From positions 4,148,601-4,212,600 of the forward strand of contig NZ_OY762276.1 of the NCBI RefSeq assembly GCF_963665445.1: a DNA stretch of 64,000 nucleotides. Reading direction: 5' to 3'. A model generated the notes under the pieces. The model saw only the letters and a program-made list of their open reading frames with translations, ran no database searches and had not been told where the DNA came from. This DNA comes from an uncultured Desulfobulbus sp. (GTDB lineage Bacteria; Desulfobacterota; Desulfobulbia; Desulfobulbales; Desulfobulbaceae). Shown here one piece after another: positions 1 to 7,306 of this stretch. Each line of letters begins with the position of its first letter. The first letter of the stretch is position 1. A program made the translations under genes and the position numbers.

Positions 1-485
1 CGTAAGGCGTGACCATGGGCAACAAGCAGCCACACCGCCAGGACCATCAGGGGCACAAAGATATCCGGCATCAACTGGGCGGCATACCAGGGCAAACTGG
101 TCAAGAGGGACAGCAGTGTTGTCACCGCCAGCAGTGGTGCTCCTCCGCCCGGCAGATGATGGCACCGCCAGAGCAGCTGGAGTATCCACAGGGTACATCC
201 GGCCTGAACAGCGATCACTCCCCAAAAGGACCACCAATTCAAGGAAAAAATCTGGAGAAAGAGTCCATAGAAATAGGAGCGCCCCGGGACGAGATATCTT
301 CCCATGGCGGCCTCGACATAGCCACCGGTGTCATAAAAGACAAGGGCATAGCCGTTCCACAGAGCCGGTGCCATCAGCACCAGCAGGCAGGTGCACAGGG
401 AGGGGAAGGTGAAGAGGCGAGCGAACAAGGAGGCATTGACAGGGTCCTTCAGCTGTTTTTTGAAAGTATGCACTGATCTATTCAT
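1..485 (-). CDS. Integral membrane protein, N-terminal part (cut by window edge)
   Basis: Translating the minus strand from the ATG at 485 gives an uninterrupted frame of about 161 codons that runs off position 1, so the C-terminus is missing. After a basic N-terminus (starts MNRSVHTFKKQLKD) there are hydrophobic stretches around residues 26-44, 72-95 and 110-160, separated by a polar loop containing YDTGGYVEAAMGRYL. An acidic, aromatic loop after the first membrane segment resembles polytopic GT-C glycosyltransferases, which use polyprenol-linked sugars, but the visible part is too short to be sure. It is divergent from the gtrB/gtrA-like pair that begins at 739, which would fit a role in the same surface glycosylation pathway. 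Function is inference; the open frame and membrane character are seen directly. Confidence 0.65.
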   Translation of the reverse strand, partial: MNRSVHTFKKQLKDPVNASLFARLFTFPSLCTCLLVLMAPALWNGYALVFYDTGGYVEAAMGRYLVPGRSYFYGLFLQIFSLNWWSFWGVIAVQAGCTLWILQLLWRCHHLPGGGAPLLAVTTLLSLLTSLPWYAAQLMPDIFVPLMVLAVWLLVAHGHAL

Positions 486-738
486 TTCCAGGCTGGGAGG
501 GGGTTGTGACCATGCAGCGATGTTACCTGCAAGGGCTTCTTCTGCAGTCAAAAAAGGCATCCAGGGGCGTTGTATGGCCTCAGGCACCTCAACGCGGTTC
601 GTCGGGCTCGTGCACTTGAAAAAAGCGCATGTTTCCTTTAAGTAAAGAGGTAGTGAATACCGTTCATCATGATCCCTTCTCTCGACTATGTTCCCGATGA
701 TGCGAGACCATCCTCAAGATATCAGGTAAACAAGATCA

Positions 739-1683
739 ATGAGCCACCAACCTCTCCCGCAGTCACCGACCATTGCCGTCCTCATCCCCTGTTACAACGA
801 AGAGCTCTCCATTGTCCAGGTGATACAGGCTTTCCGCCGTTGCCTCCCTGAGGCCTCGATCTATGTATACGACAACAACTCACAGGATAGGACCAGGGCG
901 GTCGCCAAGGCGGCTGGCGCCATTGTCCGCAGCGAATCCCTGCAGGGAAAAGGCAATGTGGTCCGGCGCATGTTTGCCGATGTCGAGGCCGACATCTATG
1001 TGCTGATCGATGGTGACGACACCTATGAGGCGACCAAGATTCCGGAGATGATTCAATGCCTCATTGACAATCAACTCGATATGGTCAACGGTGCGAGGGT
1101 CACCACGGTTGAGGCGGCCTATCGCCGGGGGCATCGTTTCGGCAACTGGATGCTGACCGGTATCGTCCGCTGGATCTTCGGTGATCGCTTCCGGGACATG
1201 CTCTCAGGATTCCGTGTTTTTTCAAGGCGTTACGTAAAAAGCTTCCCTGCCCTGGCCGTGGGCTTCGAGATCGAAACCGAATTGACGGTCCATGCACTGC
1301 ACCTGCGCATGCCCACCGCCGAAATTGAGACCGCCTACAGGGAGCGGTCGGAAGGCTCCTTGAGCAAGCTCTCCACCTTCAAGGATGGCTGGAAAATCCT
1401 GTGGATGATCCTCGTCCTTGTTAAAGAGGAAAAACCCCTGCCGTTTTTCACGGCCATCTCGGCCAGCTTTGCCACCCTGTCCATCCTCCTCATGCTGCCG
1501 ATCCTGGCTGAATTCTTACAGACAGGACTCGTTCCACGGCTACCGACGGCAGTTTTGTCCATGTTCATGATGGTGCTGGGTTTTCTCTCTCTGACCTGTG
1601 GACTTATCCTCCAGACGGTCACCCGTGGGCGTATTGAGATGAAACGCCTGCAATATCTCAGCATCCCTCTGGTAAAGAAATGA
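739..1683 (+). CDS. GtrB/DPM1-like family 2 glycosyltransferase
   Basis: A 314-aa protein of the polyprenyl-phosphate glycosyltransferase type (GtrB, Dpm1, ArnC relatives), which transfers a sugar from a nucleotide donor to a lipid phosphate at the inner face of the cytoplasmic membrane. The N-terminal GT-A fold starts with IAVLIPCYNEE (about residues 12-22). A second diagnostic stretch is YDNNSQDRT (44-52), and the metal-binding DGDD sits at 91-94 in YVLIDGDDTYEA. Two C-terminal hydrophobic segments, about 232-260 and 272-295, would anchor it. The start ATG has only a weak Shine-Dalgarno sequence. It overlaps the next gene by 4 bp (ATGA), so the two are translationally coupled. The sugar specificity cannot be read from the sequence. 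Confidence 0.88.
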   Translation: MSHQPLPQSPTIAVLIPCYNEELSIVQVIQAFRRCLPEASIYVYDNNSQDRTRAVAKAAGAIVRSESLQGKGNVVRRMFADVEADIYVLIDGDDTYEATKIPEMIQCLIDNQLDMVNGARVTTVEAAYRRGHRFGNWMLTGIVRWIFGDRFRDMLSGFRVFSRRYVKSFPALAVGFEIETELTVHALHLRMPTAEIETAYRERSEGSLSKLSTFKDGWKILWMILVLVKEEKPLPFFTAISASFATLSILLMLPILAEFLQTGLVPRLPTAVLSMFMMVLGFLSLTCGLILQTVTRGRIEMKRLQYLSIPLVKK

Positions 1684-2153
1684 ACGTGCGGGACAAAGAA
1701 AAACCGGAGTGCGGTCCACAGGGACAGCAACGACTCCTTCGCCAGATGTGGCGTTTTTTTCTCGTGGGTAGCGCGGCCTTTATGGTCAATGGTGTCCTGG
1801 TGGAGATACTGGTGCATCCCATCGGTCCGGTCAAGGCGCAACTGTTCGCCTTTCCCCTGGCGGCGACCGTGGCTTGGTGGTTGAACCGAACGTATACCTT
1901 TGGCGCCAGCAGCTCCGCACTTCACCGTGAATGGTTCACCTATATCATGGCGAATGGTATCGGCTGGCTGATCAACAACGGGGTGTACTTGCTTTTGATC
2001 TACCGGTTCCGCCTGGTGGCGCAACACCCTTCGCTGGCCGTTGCTGCCGGATCCATCGCCGGGATGTTTGTCAATTTCATTCTCTCGCGTCAGCTGGTTT
2101 TCCGAAAAAACGACGTACCACCCTTGCCGAAGACCTCCTCCTCACTCCACTGA
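1680..2153 (+). CDS. GtrA family membrane protein
   Basis: A 157-aa protein with about four transmembrane segments and the GtrA-family pattern: RFFLVGSAAFMVNGVLVEIL near residue 23, a basic WWLNRTYTF motif near residue 64, and a last helix followed by NFILSRQLVFRK. GtrA proteins are thought to flip or assist flipping of polyprenyl-phosphate-linked sugars across the membrane. The ATGA overlap with the GtrB-like gene (1680-1683) supports a functional pair: GtrB loads the sugar and GtrA helps move it outward. A dedicated GtrC-type transferase is not obvious, although the divergent membrane protein at 1-485 is a candidate. The last 20 residues are polar and poorly conserved-looking. Confidence 0.85.
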   Translation: MNVRDKEKPECGPQGQQRLLRQMWRFFLVGSAAFMVNGVLVEILVHPIGPVKAQLFAFPLAATVAWWLNRTYTFGASSSALHREWFTYIMANGIGWLINNGVYLLLIYRFRLVAQHPSLAVAAGSIAGMFVNFILSRQLVFRKNDVPPLPKTSSSLH

Positions 2154-2180
2154 AGTCCTCCAACCATTGAATAAAGGCTC

Positions 2181-2891
2181 TCAACGATCTGCAGAAACCT
2201 CCCGTGCCGCATCCGCCAGTACCTGCCAGGCCGCAGCATGGCTCTCACGCACATCGGGCACAATCACCAGCCGCTGCGCAAAACCGTAGTCAGTGAGCGC
2301 CTTGCGGCATTCCACAAGCGTATCCTGAACGATTTCCTTGGGATGATCGCCGTAGAGGTTGTACACCAGGCCGAGGAAGGGAATTTCGCGGGCCTTGATC
2401 GCCTCCAGGCTGAGGCGAATGTGGTTGATCGAGCCCAAACGCGGTGAGCCGACAAGCACCATCGGCATCTTGCGTGCGGCGTAAAAATCAAGCAACACAC
2501 GATCCGCGGTCAGGGGCACCAGCAATCCACCGGCACCTTCGACCAGCAGCCACTGATGCCGTTTTTGCAGGGTGGCAATGGCCTGGTCCAGCACCGACTC
2601 TTCGATGGTCTTGCCGACCATGCGTGCCGCAAGCACCGGGGAGGCGGGAAAGGGAAAGAGGTATGGGCAGGTGGTCCCTTCACGGTCGAAATCGGTGAGC
2701 GGCTGTCCCATCAGTTTGCGGTGGAGGAGGATATCCTCGGACATCTCGGTGCAGCCGGTCTGCACCAACTTGAGCGTGGTGACGGTGTGCCCGAGTTGCA
2801 GCAGGTACCGGGCAAACAGGCCGGTGATGTAGCTTTTGCCGACATCGGTATCAATACCGCCGATGGCAAGGGTGTATTGTGGTTGGGTCAT
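2181..2891 (-). CDS. bioD: Dethiobiotin synthetase BioD
   Basis: A 236-aa ATP-dependent dethiobiotin synthetase, which carboxylates and closes the ureido ring of 7,8-diaminopelargonate in biotin synthesis. The P-loop is GGIDTDVGKS (residues 11-20), the BioD signature variant. The segment LVEGAGGLLVPL near residue 117 is the other strongly conserved block. Length is normal for the family (about 220-240). It lies 48 bp downstream of bioC on the same strand, so the two probably form an operon. No bioA, bioB or bioF is seen nearby, meaning the pathway is split across the genome or continues elsewhere. Confidence 0.93.
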   Translation of the reverse strand: MTQPQYTLAIGGIDTDVGKSYITGLFARYLLQLGHTVTTLKLVQTGCTEMSEDILLHRKLMGQPLTDFDREGTTCPYLFPFPASPVLAARMVGKTIEESVLDQAIATLQKRHQWLLVEGAGGLLVPLTADRVLLDFYAARKMPMVLVGSPRLGSINHIRLSLEAIKAREIPFLGLVYNLYGDHPKEIVQDTLVECRKALTDYGFAQRLVIVPDVRESHAAAWQVLADAAREVSADR

Positions 2892-2939
2892 GGCTGCCCC
2901 TTGGTTGAGGTTGCATCGACGCCTCTTTGCAGGAGGGTT

Positions 2940-3737
2940 CTACGACCTCGGACGGGCGACGACAAACATGGGATGGTAGGTGAGCCGGACGCCCCGCTCG
3001 CCGCCAAAGAGATGCTGATACTGGTGTATGAATTCATTCACCTGCCGCCGCGTCCAGGCCTGCTGGCCGATGGAGTTGACTCCGGTTGCCCGCAGGTGCT
3101 TGAGCACGGCCAGAGGATCGGCGTACCACAGGACTTCCCGGGCCTCTTCCGCCGCCAAAATCTCAAACCGTTCCGACATCACCGTCAACAGTTGATCGAG
3201 GTTGCGATACACCAGGCCGACCCCGGTCACATCGCGAATTTCGCGCAGGTTGTCCTTGCCGTACAAGGAGAGGGCAAAGATGCCGCCTGTATGCAGCTGC
3301 CGATGCAGCTTGGTGCAGAGGGCCGGTAAATCGTGGACCCAGTGGAGGGTGGAGGAGGAGATGATCAGATCAAAGGAGCCGGGCAGGCGCACCGATTCAA
3401 TATCGCCGGCAACAAAGGTGATATTTTCCGCCTTGGGCCCGATCTTGCGGCAGACGCACTCTTCAAAGGCGGCAACCAGATCACTGATGGTCAAATGGGA
3501 AAGAGCTGGAAAACACTCAAAGATACGCTGAGTCAGCAGTCCGGTGCAGCAACCGATCTCCAGCGCCTGATCGGGCGCAAGTCCGGGCGCGGCCTCGGCC
3601 AGCATGGCCAGGAGATGCTCGGCCACCCGGTGCTGAACCGTGGCATGCTGTTCATAGGTGGACGCCGCCTGTTCAAAACGGAGTCGTATCAGTTTCTTAT
3701 CGGGAATCATCGGTATCGATCGGGTTACGTCGTACAT
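2940..3737 (-). CDS. bioC: Malonyl-ACP O-methyltransferase BioC
   Basis: A class I SAM-dependent methyltransferase of the BioC type. It methylates malonyl-ACP so that the fatty-acid synthase can build the pimeloyl chain of biotin. The N-terminal block IRLRFEQAASTYEQHATVQ is characteristic of BioC, followed by the SAM-binding motif ALEIGCCTGLLTQ and the later block FDLIISSSTLHWV. I chose the ATG at 3737 because GAGG lies 11 nt upstream; a TTG at 3761 extends the frame and an ATG at 3710 lacks a ribosome site. bioD follows after 48 bp. The final residues (VVARPRS) end close to the usual family length of about 260. Confidence 0.9.
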   Translation of the reverse strand: MYDVTRSIPMIPDKKLIRLRFEQAASTYEQHATVQHRVAEHLLAMLAEAAPGLAPDQALEIGCCTGLLTQRIFECFPALSHLTISDLVAAFEECVCRKIGPKAENITFVAGDIESVRLPGSFDLIISSSTLHWVHDLPALCTKLHRQLHTGGIFALSLYGKDNLREIRDVTGVGLVYRNLDQLLTVMSERFEILAAEEAREVLWYADPLAVLKHLRATGVNSIGQQAWTRRQVNEFIHQYQHLFGGERGVRLTYHPMFVVARPRS

Positions 3738-3854
3738 ATTTTCAAAAACCTCGCAACCCAACGATCAAACGTGGTGCAGATGGGGTGAAAATAAAACGAG
3801 AAACTTCTGGACGATCACTACGCTGCCAACTACCTCTACTACGCCTGCCTCTGC

Positions 3855-4316
3855 TTACTTGCCCCAGAGCAGGCTCCCCAATATCCAGCCGGATACGCCC
3901 TGGTCATGTTCGACATGGATCCAGCCGCCCTGGGATCCCAGCACATGGAAGACCGTGCCATAATTGGCCCTGGCCACGATTTCCGCATCAGTCTTGGGCT
4001 CTTTGCGAACATTGATCTGCTGCCCGTTGTCTTTGTTGGCCCGAACAATGACATAGGCATCCTGCTGGGTCGTCTTGCGGTGCACCCAGCCGGTACTGCC
4101 CTCGAAATCGCGCACCTGCAGCCAATCGCCTTTTTTACTGATGACTTCCAGCGGATAACCGCTGCCCAGTTTCCACAGAATCCCTTGATCGGTCCCCGGC
4201 CCGGAGCGCATGTTGATATCTTCCCCGGCAATGGCAACCATCTCAGCCCCGGCAGCCCCATGCAGGTGCAGCAGCAAAAAACAGGCAACGGACAACACCA
4301 GGTGGCGTCCCTTCAT
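3855..4316 (-). CDS. Exported protein with two bacterial SH3 domains
   Basis: A 153-aa protein with a clear signal peptide (MKGRHLVLSVACFLLLHLHGAAGA) followed by two SH3b-type repeats: residues about 27-85, with INMRSGPGTDQGILWKL and the ending GSTGWVHRK, and about 92-152, with INVRKEPKTDAEIVA and the ending VSGWILGSLL. Such domains bind peptidoglycan or peptides in the periplasm. The start ATG overlaps the stop of the ferredoxin gene upstream (ATGA at 4313-4316), so it is translationally coupled to it. A role in the same membrane complex or in the envelope is inference. No catalytic domain is present. Confidence 0.85.
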   Translation of the reverse strand: MKGRHLVLSVACFLLLHLHGAAGAEMVAIAGEDINMRSGPGTDQGILWKLGSGYPLEVISKKGDWLQVRDFEGSTGWVHRKTTQQDAYVIVRANKDNGQQINVRKEPKTDAEIVARANYGTVFHVLGSQGGWIHVEHDQGVSGWILGSLLWGK

Positions 4317-5221
4317 CCCTTGGCTCCCTGTTGTTGGGGTTCATCTGAGGACAACGGCGGACCTATGGTCACGCCATAGCCGGCAATATCAAGACCAAGT
4401 GCACCAGAACGGCAGGCTTCGGTGCAACATTTGAGACAGCGAATGCAGCTGCCGCTGTTGACCATCTCGTTGACTCGAATCTCAACCGGGCAAATCCGGT
4501 GGCACGCACCGCACTTTGTACATTTATCCGCATCAAATTTCAACCTAATCAGGCTGATCCGGTTGAACAGACCATAAAAAGCCCCCAACGGACACAGGAC
4601 GCGGCAAAACGGACGGGAGACAAACACGCTGGCAACAAGGGTGATCGCCAGGAGGACGAGTTTATTGACAAAGAGCCAGCCGACGCTGCTGCGCAGGTCC
4701 GCATCCAAAAGCAAGAGGGGGATACCCGCCTCCAGCGTTCCGGCCGGACAGAGAAACTTGCAGAACCAGGGGAGGCCAAGGTCGAACTCGTTGATCACCA
4801 GCAGGGGGAGGAGGATCACCGATAAGACGAGCACCAGGTGGCGGATCCACCCCAGCCATTGGGGGAGGGAAAATTTCGGTCCGGGAATACGGTGGAGCCA
4901 CTCCTGGATCAGGCCAAAGGGGCAGGCCCAGCCGCAAACAAAGCGACCGAAGACGACCCCAAGCAGGCCGATCGCCCCCAGGACGTAGGTGCCGATGAAG
5001 AGTTGGCCCGCAGCAAAGGACATGCGGATCCCGAGCAGCAGCTGCTGCAGGCTGCCGATGGGACAAAAGGTGGTCGAGGCGGGGCAGGAGTAGCAGTTCA
5101 GCCCCGGAGAGCAGAGGACCTTCAGTGGCCCCTGGTAGATGCTGCCGCTCTGGGGAAAGCCCCAATAGCCGTTGGTCAGCAGGGTAAAAAGCAGCTGCAG
5201 CCAGTGTCGTAGCCGCTGCAT
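4313..5221 (-). CDS. NapH/MauN-type membrane 4Fe-4S ferredoxin
   Basis: Starting at the ATG at 5221 gives a 302-aa polytopic membrane protein of the NapH/CcoG/RdxA-like family. It has two C-x3-C-P cysteine signatures next to membrane helices (GWACPFGLIQEW, and CRVLCPLGAFYG after the last helix) and two C-terminal 4Fe-4S clusters (CTKCGACHRICP and CIRCLKCCTEAC). An unusual extra cysteine block lies in the first loop (CSPGLNCYSCPA). Such proteins pass electrons between the quinone pool and periplasmic or membrane partners. The frame extends upstream to 5470 but would then overlap parB, and that extension looks non-native. The start overlaps the stop of the CXXC mini-protein (TGATG) and the end overlaps the SH3 gene. 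Confidence 0.88.
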   Translation of the reverse strand: MQRLRHWLQLLFTLLTNGYWGFPQSGSIYQGPLKVLCSPGLNCYSCPASTTFCPIGSLQQLLLGIRMSFAAGQLFIGTYVLGAIGLLGVVFGRFVCGWACPFGLIQEWLHRIPGPKFSLPQWLGWIRHLVLVLSVILLPLLVINEFDLGLPWFCKFLCPAGTLEAGIPLLLLDADLRSSVGWLFVNKLVLLAITLVASVFVSRPFCRVLCPLGAFYGLFNRISLIRLKFDADKCTKCGACHRICPVEIRVNEMVNSGSCIRCLKCCTEACRSGALGLDIAGYGVTIGPPLSSDEPQQQGAKG

Positions 5222-5343
5222 CAGCCGATCCCGATGCAGGCCAGACAGATCGAGCGGGCCTGCTCCAACACTCGAGACGGCTCGTCCAGGGTGATGCCGA
5301 TCAGGAGCAGGAGGAGAAAGAACGCCATCAGCACGAGCGGCAT
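5221..5343 (-). CDS. CD1871A-type CXXC mini-protein
   Basis: A gene too short for ordinary ORF thresholds: 40 codons from ATG 5343, MPLVLMAFFLLLLLIGITLD then a short helix ending in CLACIGIG. The single hydrophobic segment followed by a C-terminal CxxCIGIG matches what I recall of the CD1871A family of CXXC-motif mini-proteins, which sit beside NapH-like ferredoxins; that is the arrangement here. Its stop overlaps the start of the ferredoxin gene as TGATG. An in-frame GTG at 5397 would add 18 mostly basic residues (RQEKRRGRTSPRR), which would suit an N-in topology, so the true start may be there. A redox role with the neighbouring ferredoxin is inference. Confidence 0.72.
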   Translation of the reverse strand: MPLVLMAFFLLLLLIGITLDEPSRVLEQARSICLACIGIG

Positions 5344-5405
5344 CCTTCGGGGCGATGTCCGTCCTCGGCGCTTCTCCTGTCGCGTTGTACCCGCCACGAC
5401 CCCGG

Positions 5406-6284
5406 CTACTCGCGGGAGAGCATACCGACCAATCGATCGAGATCGTCACTTGAATAGTATTCGATCTCAATCTTGCCCCGGGTGCCCTGTTGAACGATGC
5501 GCACCTTGGTATGCAGTTGGTTGGTCAGTTGGGTCATCAGGGTGTTGCAGTAGGTGGCCGGTAGTTCTTCCTTGACCACCGTTTGCGTACGCGCCTCGGC
5601 TGCCTTGGGGGCGTTTTTGGACTGTTGCGCACTGCAGAGACGTTCCGCGGCCCGAACCGACAGTTCCTCGGCGACAATCCTATCGCGCACGATCTGCATC
5701 TGGTCCGGATCATCCTTAACCCGCAACAGGACCCGGGCATGGCCCTCGCTGATCCGCCCCTGAACGACATCCTCCTGAAGCGAAGCAGGCAGCTGCAACA
5801 ACCGCAGCACATTGGTGATGGTGGATCGCTGACGGCCGACCCGTTTTGCCACCTCCTCCTGGGTGAGCTTGAATTCCTCCATCAGACGGCTATAGGCCTG
5901 GGCCTCTTCAATGGGATTGAGATCATGCCGCTGAATATTCTCGATCAGGGCCAGTTCAAGCCGTTCCCGATCTCCGGCCTCATCCATCACCACCACCGGC
6001 ACCTCGTTAAGACCGGCCAGTTTGGCTGCCCGCAGACGTCGCTCACCGGCGATCAGGGTATATCGGCTGCCGCTGCCCTTGACGACCAAAAGGGGCTGAA
6101 TAACCCCTTTTTCCGCGATGGAATCAGCCAACTGCTGCAGCTTTTCCGGATCGAAATAACTGCGCGGCTGGTGGGGATTCGGAACTATTTTATCAATGTC
6201 GCAGTTAAAATATTTTTCGTCCTCTTCCAGGCTCTCTTCCGGCAACAGTGCGCCGACGCCACGGCCCAAAACACTCTTTGCCAT
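5406..6284 (-). CDS. parB: Chromosome partition protein ParB
   Basis: A 292-aa ParB/Spo0J protein, the CTP-dependent clamp that loads at parS and spreads. Visible blocks are the N-terminal LGRGVGALLPEE, the ParB box with PNPHQPRSYFDPEKLQQLADSI and the CTP-binding AGERRLRAAKLAG. Then come ENIQRHDLNPIEEAQAY, the helix-turn-helix LTQEEVAKRVGRQRSTITNVLRLL (about residues 140-163), and a C-terminal dimerisation segment. Length is typical. It overlaps parA by TAATG at 6282-6286. A perfect parS lies at 7270-7285, about 1 kb away. The downstream CXXC/ferredoxin/SH3 genes follow with almost no gap and may be cotranscribed. Confidence 0.95.
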   Translation of the reverse strand: MAKSVLGRGVGALLPEESLEEDEKYFNCDIDKIVPNPHQPRSYFDPEKLQQLADSIAEKGVIQPLLVVKGSGSRYTLIAGERRLRAAKLAGLNEVPVVVMDEAGDRERLELALIENIQRHDLNPIEEAQAYSRLMEEFKLTQEEVAKRVGRQRSTITNVLRLLQLPASLQEDVVQGRISEGHARVLLRVKDDPDQMQIVRDRIVAEELSVRAAERLCSAQQSKNAPKAAEARTQTVVKEELPATYCNTLMTQLTNQLHTKVRIVQQGTRGKIEIEYYSSDDLDRLVGMLSRE

Positions 6285-7060
6285 TACGCCCTCCCTTTGG
6301 CTCGCTTAAGAAATTCCGTGCCCAACTGTTTGTAGGCTTTTGCTCCCGGACAACCGGGATCATACTCGATAATGGTCTGCCCGTGGCTGGGGCTTTCACT
6401 TAAACGCACATTCCGAGGAATGACCGTCTTGTAGACCTGCTCCCCGAAATGTTTTTGGATCTCGCTGGCCACGGAATGGGTCAAGCGATTACGCCGGTCA
6501 TACATGGTCAACAACAACCCCTCGATGTATAAATCCCGATTCAGGCTTTTCTTCACCTTGCGAATGGTGGAGATCAGCTGCGCCAACCCCTCCATGGCGA
6601 AATATTCGCACTGCAGGGGAATCAGCACCGAATCGGCGGCGGTGAGGCTGTTGACGGTCAACATCCCCAACGAAGGCGGACAATCGACGAGGATGTAATC
6701 AAAGGAATCGCGAACAGGACGGAGCACGGACTTGAGGCGCTTTTCACGATTTTCCTGGCTAAGCAGTTCCACTTCCACCCCGACCAGATCGATCGAGGCA
6801 GGCAGGACGGACAGATTCTTGACGTTGGTCGTCTGGATGCAATCGCCGGTCTCTTTGGTGCCGGTGTAGCAACTGTAGATATTTTGTTCCGTGTTCGACT
6901 TGAACACCCCCACACCGCTGGAGGCATTCCCCTGTGGATCGGAATCGACCAGCAGTACCTTTTTCCCTTTGCTCGCCAAAACGGCAGCGAGATTCAATGC
7001 GGTTGTGGTTTTACCGACACCGCCCTTTTGGTTGGCTAAGGCGATAATGTGTGTTTCCAC
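6284..7060 (-). CDS. parA: Chromosome partition ATPase ParA (Soj)
   Basis: A 258-aa ParA/Soj Walker ATPase that moves ParB-parS complexes along the nucleoid. The deviant Walker A motif KGGVGKTT is at residues 12-19, the switch/Walker B regions are LVDSDPQGNASSG and YILVDCPPSLGMLT, and the C-terminal part has IIEYDPGCPGAKAY. The N-terminus begins directly with METHIIALANQ, without the DNA-binding extension found in plasmid type Ia ParA, so this is the chromosomal kind. It overlaps parB at the stop codon. It lies divergent from nadB across a 246-bp gap that contains parS. Confidence 0.96.
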   Translation of the reverse strand: METHIIALANQKGGVGKTTTALNLAAVLASKGKKVLLVDSDPQGNASSGVGVFKSNTEQNIYSCYTGTKETGDCIQTTNVKNLSVLPASIDLVGVEVELLSQENREKRLKSVLRPVRDSFDYILVDCPPSLGMLTVNSLTAADSVLIPLQCEYFAMEGLAQLISTIRKVKKSLNRDLYIEGLLLTMYDRRNRLTHSVASEIQKHFGEQVYKTVIPRNVRLSESPSHGQTIIEYDPGCPGAKAYKQLGTEFLKRAKGRA

Positions 7061-7269
7061 GGTAAATCTTCTCCTGACAGCTCTTTGTTAATGAAACATT
7101 CACGGAGTATACTATACTCTTGCCCCCCAGAGAATAGTTCTCTTACCACCTCAATCACTTTGCCCATGTGGCCATTCTCGTGGAAGACTCGAGGATGAAG
7201 CTTCGCGTGCGCAAGAGCCTGTTTTTGCGAGACGCGATCTTTCGTTGTTAGACTTTTACAAAGCCACCA

Positions 7270-7285
7270 TGTTTCACGTGAAACA
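7270..7285. promoter_or_regulatory. parS centromere site
   Basis: The 16-bp sequence TGTTTCACGTGAAACA is a perfect palindrome and identical to the canonical bacterial parS. It lies between parA and nadB, 22 bp before the nadB start. ParB would load here, which places this window in the origin-proximal part of the chromosome. Confidence 0.97.
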
Positions 7286-7306
7286 TTGCCGGCGCGGGAC
7301 CCAAGT

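Noticed and set aside
9-476. 155-aa plus-strand frame at the window start
   Set aside because: It is the shadow of the membrane protein read on the minus strand, which has clear hydrophobic segments.
7286-7306. TTG at 7286 as start of nadB
   Set aside because: It lies in the last base of parS and adds residues absent from the family; the ATG at 7307 fits.
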